A stretch of DNA of 64,000 nucleotides. Origin: Bacillota bacterium (lineage in GTDB: Bacteria; Bacillota; Clostridia; Acetivibrionales; JAEXSP01). Below are positions 26,260 to 35,431 of the stretch, in pieces (the stretch's first letter is position 1; each line of letters opens with the position of its first letter). A program made the position numbers and the translations under genes. The notes below the pieces were generated by a model, which was not told where the DNA came from, searched no databases, and saw nothing but the letters and a program-made list of their open reading frames with translations. The stretch lies in the NCBI GenBank assembly GCA_023453795.1, contig JAEXSP010000004.1:172899-236898 (forward strand), read 5' to 3'.

Positions 26260-28659
26260 TTGAAAGTATTCTTATGTCAAACTCAGATAAATTCATTTTT
26301 TATACCTGTAGTACCGCATGCACAATGTACTTTGGCAGCACATATTTCTGATGTTGCTGAAGTTCAGATTTCAGGGTTTACAGAAGACGGATTTTATCCA
26401 TCGATTGATGAAACTATAAAAAGAATAATTGAATTTCAGCCAGATGTTGTTGGCATAACTATACAATTTGCCGCTTCTAATTCTTCAGGCATTGAATTAG
26501 CAAAGAGAGTCAAAGAATACAATCCGGAAATAACAGTTATTGCCGGGGGACACCATGCAACTTTCACAGCAGAGGGTTTACTATCAACGCATTATTTTGA
26601 TGCCATATTCTATGGCGAAGGGGAAGTTAGTCTGCGTGACTACGTTATTAAAAAGGACTTCCGGGATGTTAAAGGGGTTATATATTTGTGCGGTAACGAA
26701 GTTGTTAATACAGGTCCGGCTCCACTAATGGATTTAAACGACTTAAAGCCACCTGCATATCATTTGTTAAAGACTTCATTCAATATTATGTATGGGATAG
26801 AATCAAGCCGAGGATGCCCATATAAGTGCGATTTTTGTGAAACTCGCAATTTTTTCGGCGGTGTTAAAACCAGAAAAATGTCACCTGATCATTTCATTGA
26901 AAATGCAAAAAAGCTTGTTGAAGATGTAGGCGGGTGTTTTGCGCTGATTAGTGATGATTGCTTTACAGCTGATATGAAAGGGCATGCTAAGCCTATCTGT
27001 GAAAAATTGGTTGAAGCAAAATTACCAATCATGTTTATGATTCAAGCAAGGATGGATAACCTTTTGGATAACTTGGAAATGATTCCTCTTATAGCTAAGG
27101 CCGGGGTCAAAATTCTTTTACTGGGTATTGAGTCAATATACCAACAAACTCGCGATTTGATGAATAAAGATTCCAAAGTAAGCAATAAACAAATAGAGAA
27201 TCTAATAAACACTTTGCATAAGAATGGTATTGCAGTTATGGGGAGTATTGTAACAGGATATCCCAACGAGACTGCTGAAATGATTTATGAAACTGTTAAT
27301 CAACTTATTAGGTGGGAACTTGATATTATACATATGTTTATTGCTACACCATACCCGGGCTCACAGCTTCAAAAACGGCTTGCTGAAAATGGCGACATTC
27401 TTCATACCAATTACGATTTATTCAATGGATTAAATCGAATAGTTAAAACTATACCTGAGAGTACTATGGAAGCAGTTGCAAATGCACGCAGAAATTTTTA
27501 CCTCAGGCCGGATAATATCAAAAGAAGGCTTGAAGATGCTTCCAACAGGAATATTACTGAAATAGCGCCTGCTGCCATGTTGAGCCGCGGACTTTTATCA
27601 CCTGAACTGGCATGTCCAAGAAATGCCGATGAATGGGTGAAAATGCTGCAGGGTCTTAATTTATATCTATGCGAAAATATTCCCAAAAAGAATTTGAATT
27701 GTGCATATACTGCAGTTATAAAGTTTATGATTGATTCAGCTGTAGTATTTTTGCATGTCATGGATGGGTTACCTGTAGATGTTTGTATGGAAGGTTCTGC
27801 ATATGATTTATGTATTGAAACAGACCAGAATGTATTTGTAAATCTTTGGGTTTTGGCCCGATATGATATTTTAAGTATGTTTATGCTGGGAAAAGTCAAC
27901 GCAAGAAATGCTTCACTGGATACATTATCAGAGTTTGTTATTTGGTTTACGGAAATCCAGAGCTTGCTTAGATGGGGCCTTATATTCGAATTTAAGTTGC
28001 CTGCCGTTCGGAGTATTGCAGATGATTGGTTCAAACAGGATAAAAACAGGCTATTGAAGTTTCAGAAATTGTTTGATGATGAATCAACCATGTTCATAGG
28101 GACCAATAATGGAACTGGCCTATGGATTGAATTCTCAAATCAGTTGACATTCGGTGAAATTCTATTAAACAAAAAAAATAACTATGAAGCACAGTATGAT
28201 CTTGAAGTAAAAGAAACTACTTTGAAAGAAATACTCAGTGGTGGATATCATATATTGTTTGACCTGCTTGATAATTTACAGCTGGTTATGAAACAGGTTC
28301 AAAAGAAGGAAGACATAAAACCAAAGGAATTCTTTAGAAAGGTTATGCCTTCGAAGTTTTTGCATGAGAAGTCACAAAATATCAATATTACTATACAGTT
28401 CAACATCGGTTTCGAACCGGATAGCCCTGAGGATATATGGTGGGCAACAATACGGAATAATAAATTGTTTGTAGGCAATGGCATGCCGCCTGAAGCAGCA
28501 GCGGCTGTCATAAGTACTGAGAAGGAAAGCTATATCAGGATGATCAACAGAAAAGTTTCACCTATGCAGCTTTATAATGAAAGGAAATCAGTTTTGAAGG
28601 GAGATATGCAGAAAATGATGCAATTTGTCAGCTGCTTTGAAGATTTGTATTCCAAATAA
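26260..28659 (+). CDS. B12-binding radical SAM enzyme fused to two SCP2-like domains (copy 1)
   Basis: TTG start at 26260 with GAGAGGGTGAGG upstream. Domains: cobalamin-binding Rossmann domain (about 1-150, with VIAGGHHATF and YGEGEVSL; no D-x-H-x-x-G motif, so base-off without His ligand), radical SAM barrel (about 175-400) with Cys186, Cys190 and Cys193 in CPYKCDFC. The C-terminal half holds two SCP2-like domains (about 460-600 and 690-799); the second ends in the classic pattern of a beta strand, G-x-x-P-x-x-A and a helix (SPMQLYNERKSVLKGDMQKM). B12-radical SAM enzymes do C-methylation, ring rearrangement or cyclisation. SCP2 domains bind lipids, so the substrate may be hydrophobic. Close paralogue at 37377. 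Confidence 0.85.
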   Translation: MKVFLCQTQINSFFIPVVPHAQCTLAAHISDVAEVQISGFTEDGFYPSIDETIKRIIEFQPDVVGITIQFAASNSSGIELAKRVKEYNPEITVIAGGHHATFTAEGLLSTHYFDAIFYGEGEVSLRDYVIKKDFRDVKGVIYLCGNEVVNTGPAPLMDLNDLKPPAYHLLKTSFNIMYGIESSRGCPYKCDFCETRNFFGGVKTRKMSPDHFIENAKKLVEDVGGCFALISDDCFTADMKGHAKPICEKLVEAKLPIMFMIQARMDNLLDNLEMIPLIAKAGVKILLLGIESIYQQTRDLMNKDSKVSNKQIENLINTLHKNGIAVMGSIVTGYPNETAEMIYETVNQLIRWELDIIHMFIATPYPGSQLQKRLAENGDILHTNYDLFNGLNRIVKTIPESTMEAVANARRNFYLRPDNIKRRLEDASNRNITEIAPAAMLSRGLLSPELACPRNADEWVKMLQGLNLYLCENIPKKNLNCAYTAVIKFMIDSAVVFLHVMDGLPVDVCMEGSAYDLCIETDQNVFVNLWVLARYDILSMFMLGKVNARNASLDTLSEFVIWFTEIQSLLRWGLIFEFKLPAVRSIADDWFKQDKNRLLKFQKLFDDESTMFIGTNNGTGLWIEFSNQLTFGEILLNKKNNYEAQYDLEVKETTLKEILSGGYHILFDLLDNLQLVMKQVQKKEDIKPKEFFRKVMPSKFLHEKSQNINITIQFNIGFEPDSPEDIWWATIRNNKLFVGNGMPPEAAAAVISTEKESYIRMINRKVSPMQLYNERKSVLKGDMQKMMQFVSCFEDLYSK

Positions 28660-28701
28660 TAAAAAAATTAACTTAATGATAGAAGCTAAGGGGGGCTAAA
28701 A

Positions 28702-30090
28702 TTGATAATTAAGGATCGTCCGCTTACTTTGGACGAAATTAAGAAAATTGTTTATTATACTCCAGGTTTTTTTACTTGTTCTTCTGAGGTTTGCCAGCAG
28801 TCAATAGCAAGTCCTGAGATTCTAAAGGAAATTGTTTTCGGTAAGCCGGATGAAAGCTCGTTTATTGAAGTAAATGGTTTGAATTTTGCTTATACCAAAG
28901 CAGGTACTGGAGAAAACATAGTATTATTGCATGGAATGCGTGACAATAAAGATATTTTAAAACCTTTAGCAGAAATATTAAGTAAGAACTATTGTGTCAT
29001 TAGTATTGATTTCAGAGGACATGGCTATTCAGAGAAAAAGGAGGGCGAATACAGTACCTCACAGTTTGCCGATGACGTTCTAGCGATAACTGAGAAGTTG
29101 AGCTTAGATCGTTTTATAATATTTGGTCATTCTCTGGGGGCCGCTGTTGCTTTGGAGATAGGTTTTAAAGCACCTGAAAAAGTTTCCAATCTAATCCTTG
29201 CCGGCACTGCTGTACGTGAGAATCCGGGTGAATACCGACCTACAAATCCTGAGAAAATGCTAAAGGATCCCGCAATGGTTGATAACTTTATTAACATGCT
29301 AAACCAGAAATTCTTTAAGCATAATAAACCCGAATCGGAAAAAAACACTTTATTATATATACGTGAAAAGACAATGTTATCATGGATGATGTTAAATCCG
29401 GAAATTGCAAAGAGTCTATTAAACTTAAAAAGGACTCCTTTGGAGAGTGAGATTGGTAAAATAAAGATTCCTGTTTTAATTATGGCTGGTGAAAATGATA
29501 TCGTCGGTAAAATAGCAGAAGCCGAATATATAAGGAGCCTTATTCCAGGATCACACCTGACTATCATTGAAAATGCCGGACATTACATGTTCTTGGAATA
29601 TCCGGAACAAGCAGCCAAAAATATAGAATGGTTTCTTCAGGGAAAATTTCATTTGCTTCATGGCAGGATTAACTCCAAAAGTGGTCTCAATGTGCAAAGT
29701 CAGACAAATAAAAAGATTTATAAAAATGTTGATGAAATCGGAAAAGACTTGAATAGAGTATATTGTGTATTGCTTGAAAATGAGAAGGTTATTGAGATTA
29801 TTAAAAAAATCGGTGATCTTTCGATTCATTTTGAATTCTTAGATTTTAACGAGTGGGCTTCTCTTTACATAAAGGATAATAAGCTTAATTTTGAAAAAGG
29901 CAGGATAGGTAAAGCAACAGTGATTGAACACTTAAATTCAGATTTGTTTATACAGATAATGTTGGGTGAATTGAATGCTCCAAGCGCTGCTATGGCAGGA
30001 AAGTTTAAGGTTGAGGGAGATTTGTACAAATTAATGGAATTCCAGCCAATTTTGAGCTATATAATTAAAGAGTACCAAAAACTGTTTTAA
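28702..30090 (+). CDS. Alpha/beta hydrolase fused to a C-terminal SCP2-like domain
   Basis: TTG start at 28702 after AAGGGGGG. An N-terminal extension of about 50 residues precedes an alpha/beta hydrolase (about 55-315) with nucleophile Ser144 in GHSLGAA, an acid in AGENDIVG and a His in NAGHYMF. The C-terminal domain (about 335-462, starting near YKNVDEIGKDL) closely resembles the free-standing SCP2-like protein at 39862: NVDEI, DFNEW and G-E-x-x-A-P-x-A-A-M are shared. The hydrolase may release or transfer the polyketide from the ACP, or act on an ester intermediate held by the carrier domain. The fusion is, to my knowledge, unusual. Confidence 0.82.
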   Translation: MIIKDRPLTLDEIKKIVYYTPGFFTCSSEVCQQSIASPEILKEIVFGKPDESSFIEVNGLNFAYTKAGTGENIVLLHGMRDNKDILKPLAEILSKNYCVISIDFRGHGYSEKKEGEYSTSQFADDVLAITEKLSLDRFIIFGHSLGAAVALEIGFKAPEKVSNLILAGTAVRENPGEYRPTNPEKMLKDPAMVDNFINMLNQKFFKHNKPESEKNTLLYIREKTMLSWMMLNPEIAKSLLNLKRTPLESEIGKIKIPVLIMAGENDIVGKIAEAEYIRSLIPGSHLTIIENAGHYMFLEYPEQAAKNIEWFLQGKFHLLHGRINSKSGLNVQSQTNKKIYKNVDEIGKDLNRVYCVLLENEKVIEIIKKIGDLSIHFEFLDFNEWASLYIKDNKLNFEKGRIGKATVIEHLNSDLFIQIMLGELNAPSAAMAGKFKVEGDLYKLMEFQPILSYIIKEYQKLF

Positions 30091-30130
30091 TATTAGGTTT
30101 CCGAATAAATAGCTATTGGGGGTATTAAGA

Positions 30131-30817
30131 GTGGCATTGGTAGAAATGAAAAAAGTAACCAAAGAGTATGGCAGCGGACAAGTTAAGGTAACTGCATTGA
30201 ACAACATTGAATTAACTATTGAAAAGGGAGAATTTACTGTTTTGGCAGGTCCATCAGGATCAGGGAAAACAACTCTTCTAAATTTACTTGGTTGCTTGGA
30301 TAAGCCAAGTTCAGGGGAAGTCATAGTAAATGGAATGGATATTGTCAAAATGAATAGAAAAGCTCAATCTGACTTCAGAAGAGAGCAATTAGGGTTTATA
30401 TTCCAGTCGTATAACTTGATACCAGTCTTAACAGCCTATGAAAATATTGGGTTTTCACTGTCGCTACTAAGAAAACTCAAGAAAAAGGAGCAATCAGTAC
30501 GTGTTAATAAAATATTGGATGAGGTTGGCCTTCTGCAGTTGGCCAAAAGGCGTCCGTCTGAATTAAGCGGCGGACAACAGCAAAGAGTAGCTATAGCTAG
30601 GGCTTTAGTTAAAGAGCCGGCTGTAGTTCTGGCTGATGAACCCACAGCAAATCTGGATTCAGCTACGGGTGAGTCAATTTTGGATTTAATGAAGGATTTA
30701 AATTCGCAAAAGAAAATTACCTTTATTTTCTCTTCACATGACAAAATGGTCATTGAACGAGCAAAGCGAGTAATATGGCTTAGGGATGGAAAGATAGTCG
30801 ATATAGAAAATCGCTAG
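30131..30817 (+). CDS. ABC transporter ATPase, LolD/MacB type
   Basis: GTG 30131 (8 nt after GGGGGT) is chosen over TTG 30116. Walker A GPSGSGKTT, Q-loop FQSYNL, signature LSGGQQQR, Walker B VVLADEPT and the D-loop/H-switch SSHD are all present in a 228-residue protein. The VTALNNI and NLDSATGES segments mark the LolD/MacB/FtsE-like group, which works with FtsX-type permeases. The two permeases follow immediately, so the three form one export system, probably for the cluster product or a lipid-linked precursor. Confidence 0.93.
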   Translation: MALVEMKKVTKEYGSGQVKVTALNNIELTIEKGEFTVLAGPSGSGKTTLLNLLGCLDKPSSGEVIVNGMDIVKMNRKAQSDFRREQLGFIFQSYNLIPVLTAYENIGFSLSLLRKLKKKEQSVRVNKILDEVGLLQLAKRRPSELSGGQQQRVAIARALVKEPAVVLADEPTANLDSATGESILDLMKDLNSQKKITFIFSSHDKMVIERAKRVIWLRDGKIVDIENR

Positions 30818-30832
30818 AAATGGGGTAAAGAT

Positions 30833-32056
30833 ATGCTGATTAAAATGGCTATTAAAAATATTTTTCGAAATAAAAAACGTACAATAATTACAGTCCTTTC
30901 AGTTTTTTTTGGAATAATGCTGTTAATTGTGTTTAATGGCTTTAATATCGGTTTGGAGTGGCAGATACGTGATCTGTATATCAAGACTTATTGCAGTGAT
31001 TTTCAAGTAATGGCTGAAGGATATGATCAGGATGAAATGATGAACCCAATTGATTATCCTTTAAATACATATAAATCAATAGAGAAGGAATTGAGCAATG
31101 ATAAAAGGGTAAATGCATATTCTTCACGGATCACATTCCAGGGTGCGATAAATAATGGAAAAGACGAAATAAGGGTAACTGGTATTGGGATTGATCCCTC
31201 AAAAGAGGATAAAGTATTCAGTCGTTCTGAAGGAATAATTGATGGCAGTTATATAAAGTCCGGGGAAAACGGAGTTGTCATCGGCAATGACTTGGCGGAT
31301 TTGTTGGATTTAAAGGTCGGTGACAAGGTAAATGTTGTTGGACAGACAAAAAAAATCGGAAGCAATACAAGGCAAATGGTAGTTAAAGGATTGATCCGAA
31401 CTGGAAATCCTTTAATTGATGAGGGAGATTTCTTTATCCCTATTGATGTTGCACAGGATTTACTGGAATTTAACAGTATTACGGATATTGTTGTCAGTCT
31501 TAATAATCATTCTCAACTGGATAATGTTATGGGTCAATTTGATAAGCAAAAGTATAATAATAAGGTTACGGTTTTATCTTGGAGGGATTTGGCGGCCAAT
31601 TACGTGAGTGTAGTTGAGCTGCGCAAGAGGATGATGAATATCGTTTCTATTTTTATTTTAATCATAGCTGCTGTTGGAATAATCAATACAATGTTGATGG
31701 CAATGGTAGAACGTAAAAGGGAAATAGGGAATTTAATGGCATTAGGCCTGCGGCGTATAGAAATCATGAAGCTATTTATTTTTGAAGGAGGAGTGATTGG
31801 TTTAATAGGCAGTATTTTTGCAGCAATTGTTGGAAGCCTGATTTGTTATATTGGGCAAAAAAAAGGCTTACCTTTGGATACAAGTACGCTGGGGGACACA
31901 CCTATAGCAGGCAGGTTGTACTTTTATTTTAATTTTGCAGATGTGTTTAGGTATTTTATTTTGGGAGTAATAATAGCCTCTGTAGCAACTTTTTATCCGG
32001 CAAGGAAAATATCAAAACTGGAGCCGATTGAAGCACTTACGGGGAACAGGGGGTAA
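30833..32056 (+). CDS. FtsX/MacB-type ABC permease, first subunit
   Basis: ATG 30833 after GGGGT. 407 residues: a short cytoplasmic start (KNIFRNKKRTI), transmembrane helix 1 (about 18-38), a large extracellular MacB-PCD-like domain (about 40-265), and three transmembrane helices (about 275-400) containing the FtsX hallmark ERKREIGNLMALGLRR. Extrudes amphipathic cargo with the ATPase at 30131. Its stop lies 4 nt before the next permease's start. Confidence 0.9.
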   Translation: MLIKMAIKNIFRNKKRTIITVLSVFFGIMLLIVFNGFNIGLEWQIRDLYIKTYCSDFQVMAEGYDQDEMMNPIDYPLNTYKSIEKELSNDKRVNAYSSRITFQGAINNGKDEIRVTGIGIDPSKEDKVFSRSEGIIDGSYIKSGENGVVIGNDLADLLDLKVGDKVNVVGQTKKIGSNTRQMVVKGLIRTGNPLIDEGDFFIPIDVAQDLLEFNSITDIVVSLNNHSQLDNVMGQFDKQKYNNKVTVLSWRDLAANYVSVVELRKRMMNIVSIFILIIAAVGIINTMLMAMVERKREIGNLMALGLRRIEIMKLFIFEGGVIGLIGSIFAAIVGSLICYIGQKKGLPLDTSTLGDTPIAGRLYFYFNFADVFRYFILGVIIASVATFYPARKISKLEPIEALTGNRG

Positions 32057-32060
32057 CGGA

Positions 32061-33275
32061 ATGGGTAATTTGTTTAAAATAGCTTTTCGTAATATTTTTA
32101 GAAATTTTCGTCGAAGCGTGCTCACTATTATTATGATACTTATAGCAGTACAAATTATTGTTCAAGGTAATTCGTTTTTATCAGGAATGCTGACCAATAT
32201 TGCCAATGAATCGGTTCTTATCACTGGGCATGTTCAAGTAACTTCCAAAGATCATGACCTTAAAGAAAAGATGATGTCTCTGGCAGGAAATGTATCAAAT
32301 TATTCCAATATTAAAAATTCACTCTCAGGAGTTAAGGATATTGAAACAGTGCTGGGTCAGCTTAAGTTCAGTACAGTAATATACAAAGGAGAAAAAAATA
32401 AACAGGGATACGGATATGGTATAGAACAGTCGGCAGTAAAAAAACTAAACCTGTCGGATTATATATATAAAGGCCGAATTATTAAGAAATCCAACAATGA
32501 AATAATGGTAGGCAGAGAGATAGCAAAAAAACTTAAGCTTCAGATTGGGGAAAATGTTACTTTATGGGTTAGAACTTTGGATAATAAAAATAATATTGTC
32601 AGCTATAAAGTAGTGGGCTTTTTTGATTCGGGAAATACTCTTTTAAATAAAACTTTCTACATACCTTTACCGGTTGCTCAAAAGCTTTTAAATATGACAG
32701 ACAGAGTAACTGAAATTTTACTTTTTGGAAAATCAGTTAACAAGACATCAGAAATCATTGATCATATTAAAGGGCTGGGTCCATTAAAAGGGCTTAAATT
32801 TAAACGTTGGAATCAGATTGGTATGGGTCCGCTTTTAATCGGAATTGTCGGAATCATATCAACAGTAGTCCAGCTTGTCATAATATCTTTGGCTGCTTTT
32901 GGAATAGCGAATACCATTATGATGGCTGTACTTGAAAGAAAAGGCGAAATAGGACTCATGAAGTCAATGGGAATGCATGAAAGTGAGATTATAACTCTTT
33001 TTACAATTGAGGGACTTCTGCTGGGGTTGATAGGTGTCATTGGAGGAATGATAACAGGGGGAATTGTAGCCTTTGTACTGTCAACCCATGGAATTAATAT
33101 AGGAAATGGTATGAAGGATTTTTCTGTTAAGCTAACCGGTGTTGTCTATGGTGGATTTAGCCCGGGTATTTTTATCAAAGGATTTTCTTATGGAATGATA
33201 GCTACAGTTGTAGCAACAATAATACCGGTTATAAATGGTGTGCGATTAAAACCTAGCGAGGCATTAAGGAAATAG
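32061..33275 (+). CDS. FtsX/MacB-type ABC permease, second subunit
   Basis: ATG 32061 is chosen because GGGGG lies 9 nt upstream; an earlier in-frame ATG at 32028 overlaps the preceding gene. 404 residues with the same layout as the previous permease: helix 1, an extracellular domain, then three helices and the ERKGEIGLMKSMGM signature. Two different permease subunits indicate a heterodimeric LolCE-like transporter rather than a MacB homodimer. Confidence 0.9.
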   Translation: MGNLFKIAFRNIFRNFRRSVLTIIMILIAVQIIVQGNSFLSGMLTNIANESVLITGHVQVTSKDHDLKEKMMSLAGNVSNYSNIKNSLSGVKDIETVLGQLKFSTVIYKGEKNKQGYGYGIEQSAVKKLNLSDYIYKGRIIKKSNNEIMVGREIAKKLKLQIGENVTLWVRTLDNKNNIVSYKVVGFFDSGNTLLNKTFYIPLPVAQKLLNMTDRVTEILLFGKSVNKTSEIIDHIKGLGPLKGLKFKRWNQIGMGPLLIGIVGIISTVVQLVIISLAAFGIANTIMMAVLERKGEIGLMKSMGMHESEIITLFTIEGLLLGLIGVIGGMITGGIVAFVLSTHGINIGNGMKDFSVKLTGVVYGGFSPGIFIKGFSYGMIATVVATIIPVINGVRLKPSEALRK

Positions 33276-33302
33276 ACTATTCAAATGAGGTGGGGTGTTG
33301 CT

Positions 33303-34400
33303 ATGACGGTTGACACTATGCAGAGTGAGGGATTGGTGGATTTTTTCAATCAAATCGGAGTTAGGGATCATGAACCGATTTTACCTCGAATGGTTTCGGG
33401 CGGAGCTGATACCAGTGATGTAATCATTACACTAAAAAGTATAAAATCTTTTGATGAGTGGATCCCAAAGTGGTCTGATTTGGCTGAAAGTTATGTGAAT
33501 TATGCCAGAGAGTCCATCGCCGGGAAAAGTTATATAACAGCAGGACAGTTCTTAAAAATGGCAGCAATTTATTACCGGTTTGCAGAATTTCTTGCTCGTA
33601 AGGATGAAGACCGTAGGATGATTTTTGAAAAAATGGTGCCTATATACGAGGAGGCTGGCAGGTATTTTTCCCCCCCCAATCGAGTTATAGAAATAAAATA
33701 CGAAGATTACACAATCAGAGGATATTTACGATATCCTGACAATGCCAAAAGTGTTCCCTGCCTGTTTAGTATAGGAGGTATTGACGGAGTTAAGGAAGAA
33801 AAAGCTGGCCCGTCAGATGACGCCATCGCCAGAGGATGGGCAATGCTTGCATTTGATATACCGGGACAAGGAGAGTTGCGCCGTTTAAAAGGAAAAGTAT
33901 TCAGACCCGACTTTTATAAAGTAATTTCCGCATTTATTGATGAAATTGAAAAGAAACCTGAGATTGACAGTAAAAGAATTGCTCTTGTTGGAGGGAGCGC
34001 AGGTGGATTCTTCGCTTTAAAGGCTGCAGCCATGGATCACAGGGTAAAAGCATGTGTAGATATGGCTGGACCATTTGAAATGAAAGCTCTTTATAATGCA
34101 CCGTTCCCGATTCCAAAAACAATGGAATATGCTTTTGGCTTATCAGAAGATGAGATGCTTATGGAAATGGAAAAATACACATTGCAGGATTGCATTGAAA
34201 ATATTAAATGCCCTGTTTTGGTCGTTCACGGAGGAGATGATATAACTGTTCCATATTCAGAGGCACAAAGGATTTTTGATGGCTTGGAATGTGAAAAAGA
34301 ATTCCTCTACTATGAAGATGGGGATCATGTTTGTTTTAACCATTTCGGGAATGTTGTGCCAAGAATGCTAAATTGGCTCGAAAAGCATTTTAATAAATGA
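33303..34400 (+). CDS. Alpha/beta hydrolase of the FrsA/Ayg1/C-C hydrolase group
   Basis: ATG 33303 sits after GAGGTGGGG; ATG 33285 overlaps that site. An N-terminal helical region (about 1-120, with FLKMAAIYYRFAEFL) precedes the hydrolase core. The catalytic triad is Ser232 (GGSAGG), Asp312 or Asp313 (HGGDDITVP) and His342 (GDHVCF). This layout with a helical cap at the N terminus fits the DUF1100/FrsA-like family, which includes 2,6-dihydroxypseudooxynicotine C-C hydrolase and the fungal chain-shortening enzyme Ayg1. Retro-Claisen shortening or hydrolysis of a polyketide is a reasonable hypothesis. Confidence 0.78.
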   Translation: MTVDTMQSEGLVDFFNQIGVRDHEPILPRMVSGGADTSDVIITLKSIKSFDEWIPKWSDLAESYVNYARESIAGKSYITAGQFLKMAAIYYRFAEFLARKDEDRRMIFEKMVPIYEEAGRYFSPPNRVIEIKYEDYTIRGYLRYPDNAKSVPCLFSIGGIDGVKEEKAGPSDDAIARGWAMLAFDIPGQGELRRLKGKVFRPDFYKVISAFIDEIEKKPEIDSKRIALVGGSAGGFFALKAAAMDHRVKACVDMAGPFEMKALYNAPFPIPKTMEYAFGLSEDEMLMEMEKYTLQDCIENIKCPVLVVHGGDDITVPYSEAQRIFDGLECEKEFLYYEDGDHVCFNHFGNVVPRMLNWLEKHFNK

Positions 34401-34424
34401 TTGGATAGTGAGGGGCGAGGAAAA

Positions 34425-35345
34425 GTGACACAGACAGAACAATGTAAAGATATGAAGATACTGGGCTTGTGCGGAAGCCATAAGAGAGATAAAGAAACCA
34501 GTATATCATGGTATTTGCAGCAAGAATCATTAAAAGCTGCTGAAGAGTTGGGTGCAGTTACGAAATCGTTACATTTGCGTGATTATAATATAATCCCATG
34601 CGAGGGATGCAGCAAATGCATGGGTGGTGGGGCATGTCCCCTGTTAGCAGATGAAAAGGATGACACATTAAAGCTGGTTGAGGAAATAAAATGGGCGAAT
34701 GCTATTATTTTCTCATTTCCGGTGTATGGACTTCATGCAGCAGGAATTACAACCAATTTCATAGGTGGCCGTGCAAAAGCGTTTTTGGGTGAGGATCTCG
34801 TAGTTGAAGGCACTGAAAACTTTGGAAAGTCATCTCTATTCAGGGGGAAGCTTGTAGGGTTAATTGCTAATGGTGGTGGTTATGGAATGGAAATGTCTTT
34901 TCTGACCTTATGGCCTGCACTGTATTCAAGCAAGGCTATACCAGTGGCCTGCGCAGGCATTTCAACATTTGAATACCAGAAAGTTCCCTTTATTGAAAAG
35001 ACCCCTGTAAGCAAGAAAATTGAAGATACTGAATGGGCTAAAAATATGGCTCGTTCGGTTGGACAGAGGATATTTGATGCTTATTATTCGAAAGCTCGTC
35101 CTATTTTGGAAGGAATGATGGGTATTAAAGAGATTAAGGAAGAGAGTGAAATTGCAAAAATTGTAGATGATTATGGATTAGTTTGGACTGCAGATGGCCT
35201 TGAAGAATTTAATAAAACACCGGTTTTTGCCAGAGAAGTAGCTTTAAAAATGATGGTTGAAAACTTCCAAAAGCTTGGTTATACAGAGATAAACAGGGAA
35301 GCTGTTATTAAAGGACGTGAAAAGTTTAGCGGCATGAAGCTGTAA
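34425..35345 (+). CDS. Iron-sulfur flavoprotein (NADPH-dependent FMN reductase family)
   Basis: GTG 34425 follows GAGGGGCGAGGA; the open frame reaches back to TTG 34401. 306 residues: a flavodoxin-like start (ILGLCGSHKRDKETS), the cysteine cluster CEGCSKCMGGGACP that binds a 4Fe-4S centre in Isf-type proteins, and a FSFPVYG flavin-binding loop. A C-terminal extension of about 100 residues (from about 205) is longer than the simplest family members. It may reduce intermediates such as quinones or supply electrons to the radical SAM enzymes. Functionally paired by position with the hydrolase just upstream. Confidence 0.85.
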   Translation: MTQTEQCKDMKILGLCGSHKRDKETSISWYLQQESLKAAEELGAVTKSLHLRDYNIIPCEGCSKCMGGGACPLLADEKDDTLKLVEEIKWANAIIFSFPVYGLHAAGITTNFIGGRAKAFLGEDLVVEGTENFGKSSLFRGKLVGLIANGGGYGMEMSFLTLWPALYSSKAIPVACAGISTFEYQKVPFIEKTPVSKKIEDTEWAKNMARSVGQRIFDAYYSKARPILEGMMGIKEIKEESEIAKIVDDYGLVWTADGLEEFNKTPVFAREVALKMMVENFQKLGYTEINREAVIKGREKFSGMKL

Positions 35346-35431
35346 AAACTGTATTAATCAGGCCTGTGCATAAGACTGCCATTTAATAAATGGACAACCA
35401 TTAAGTCAAATATTATTATTGGAGAACGTTT

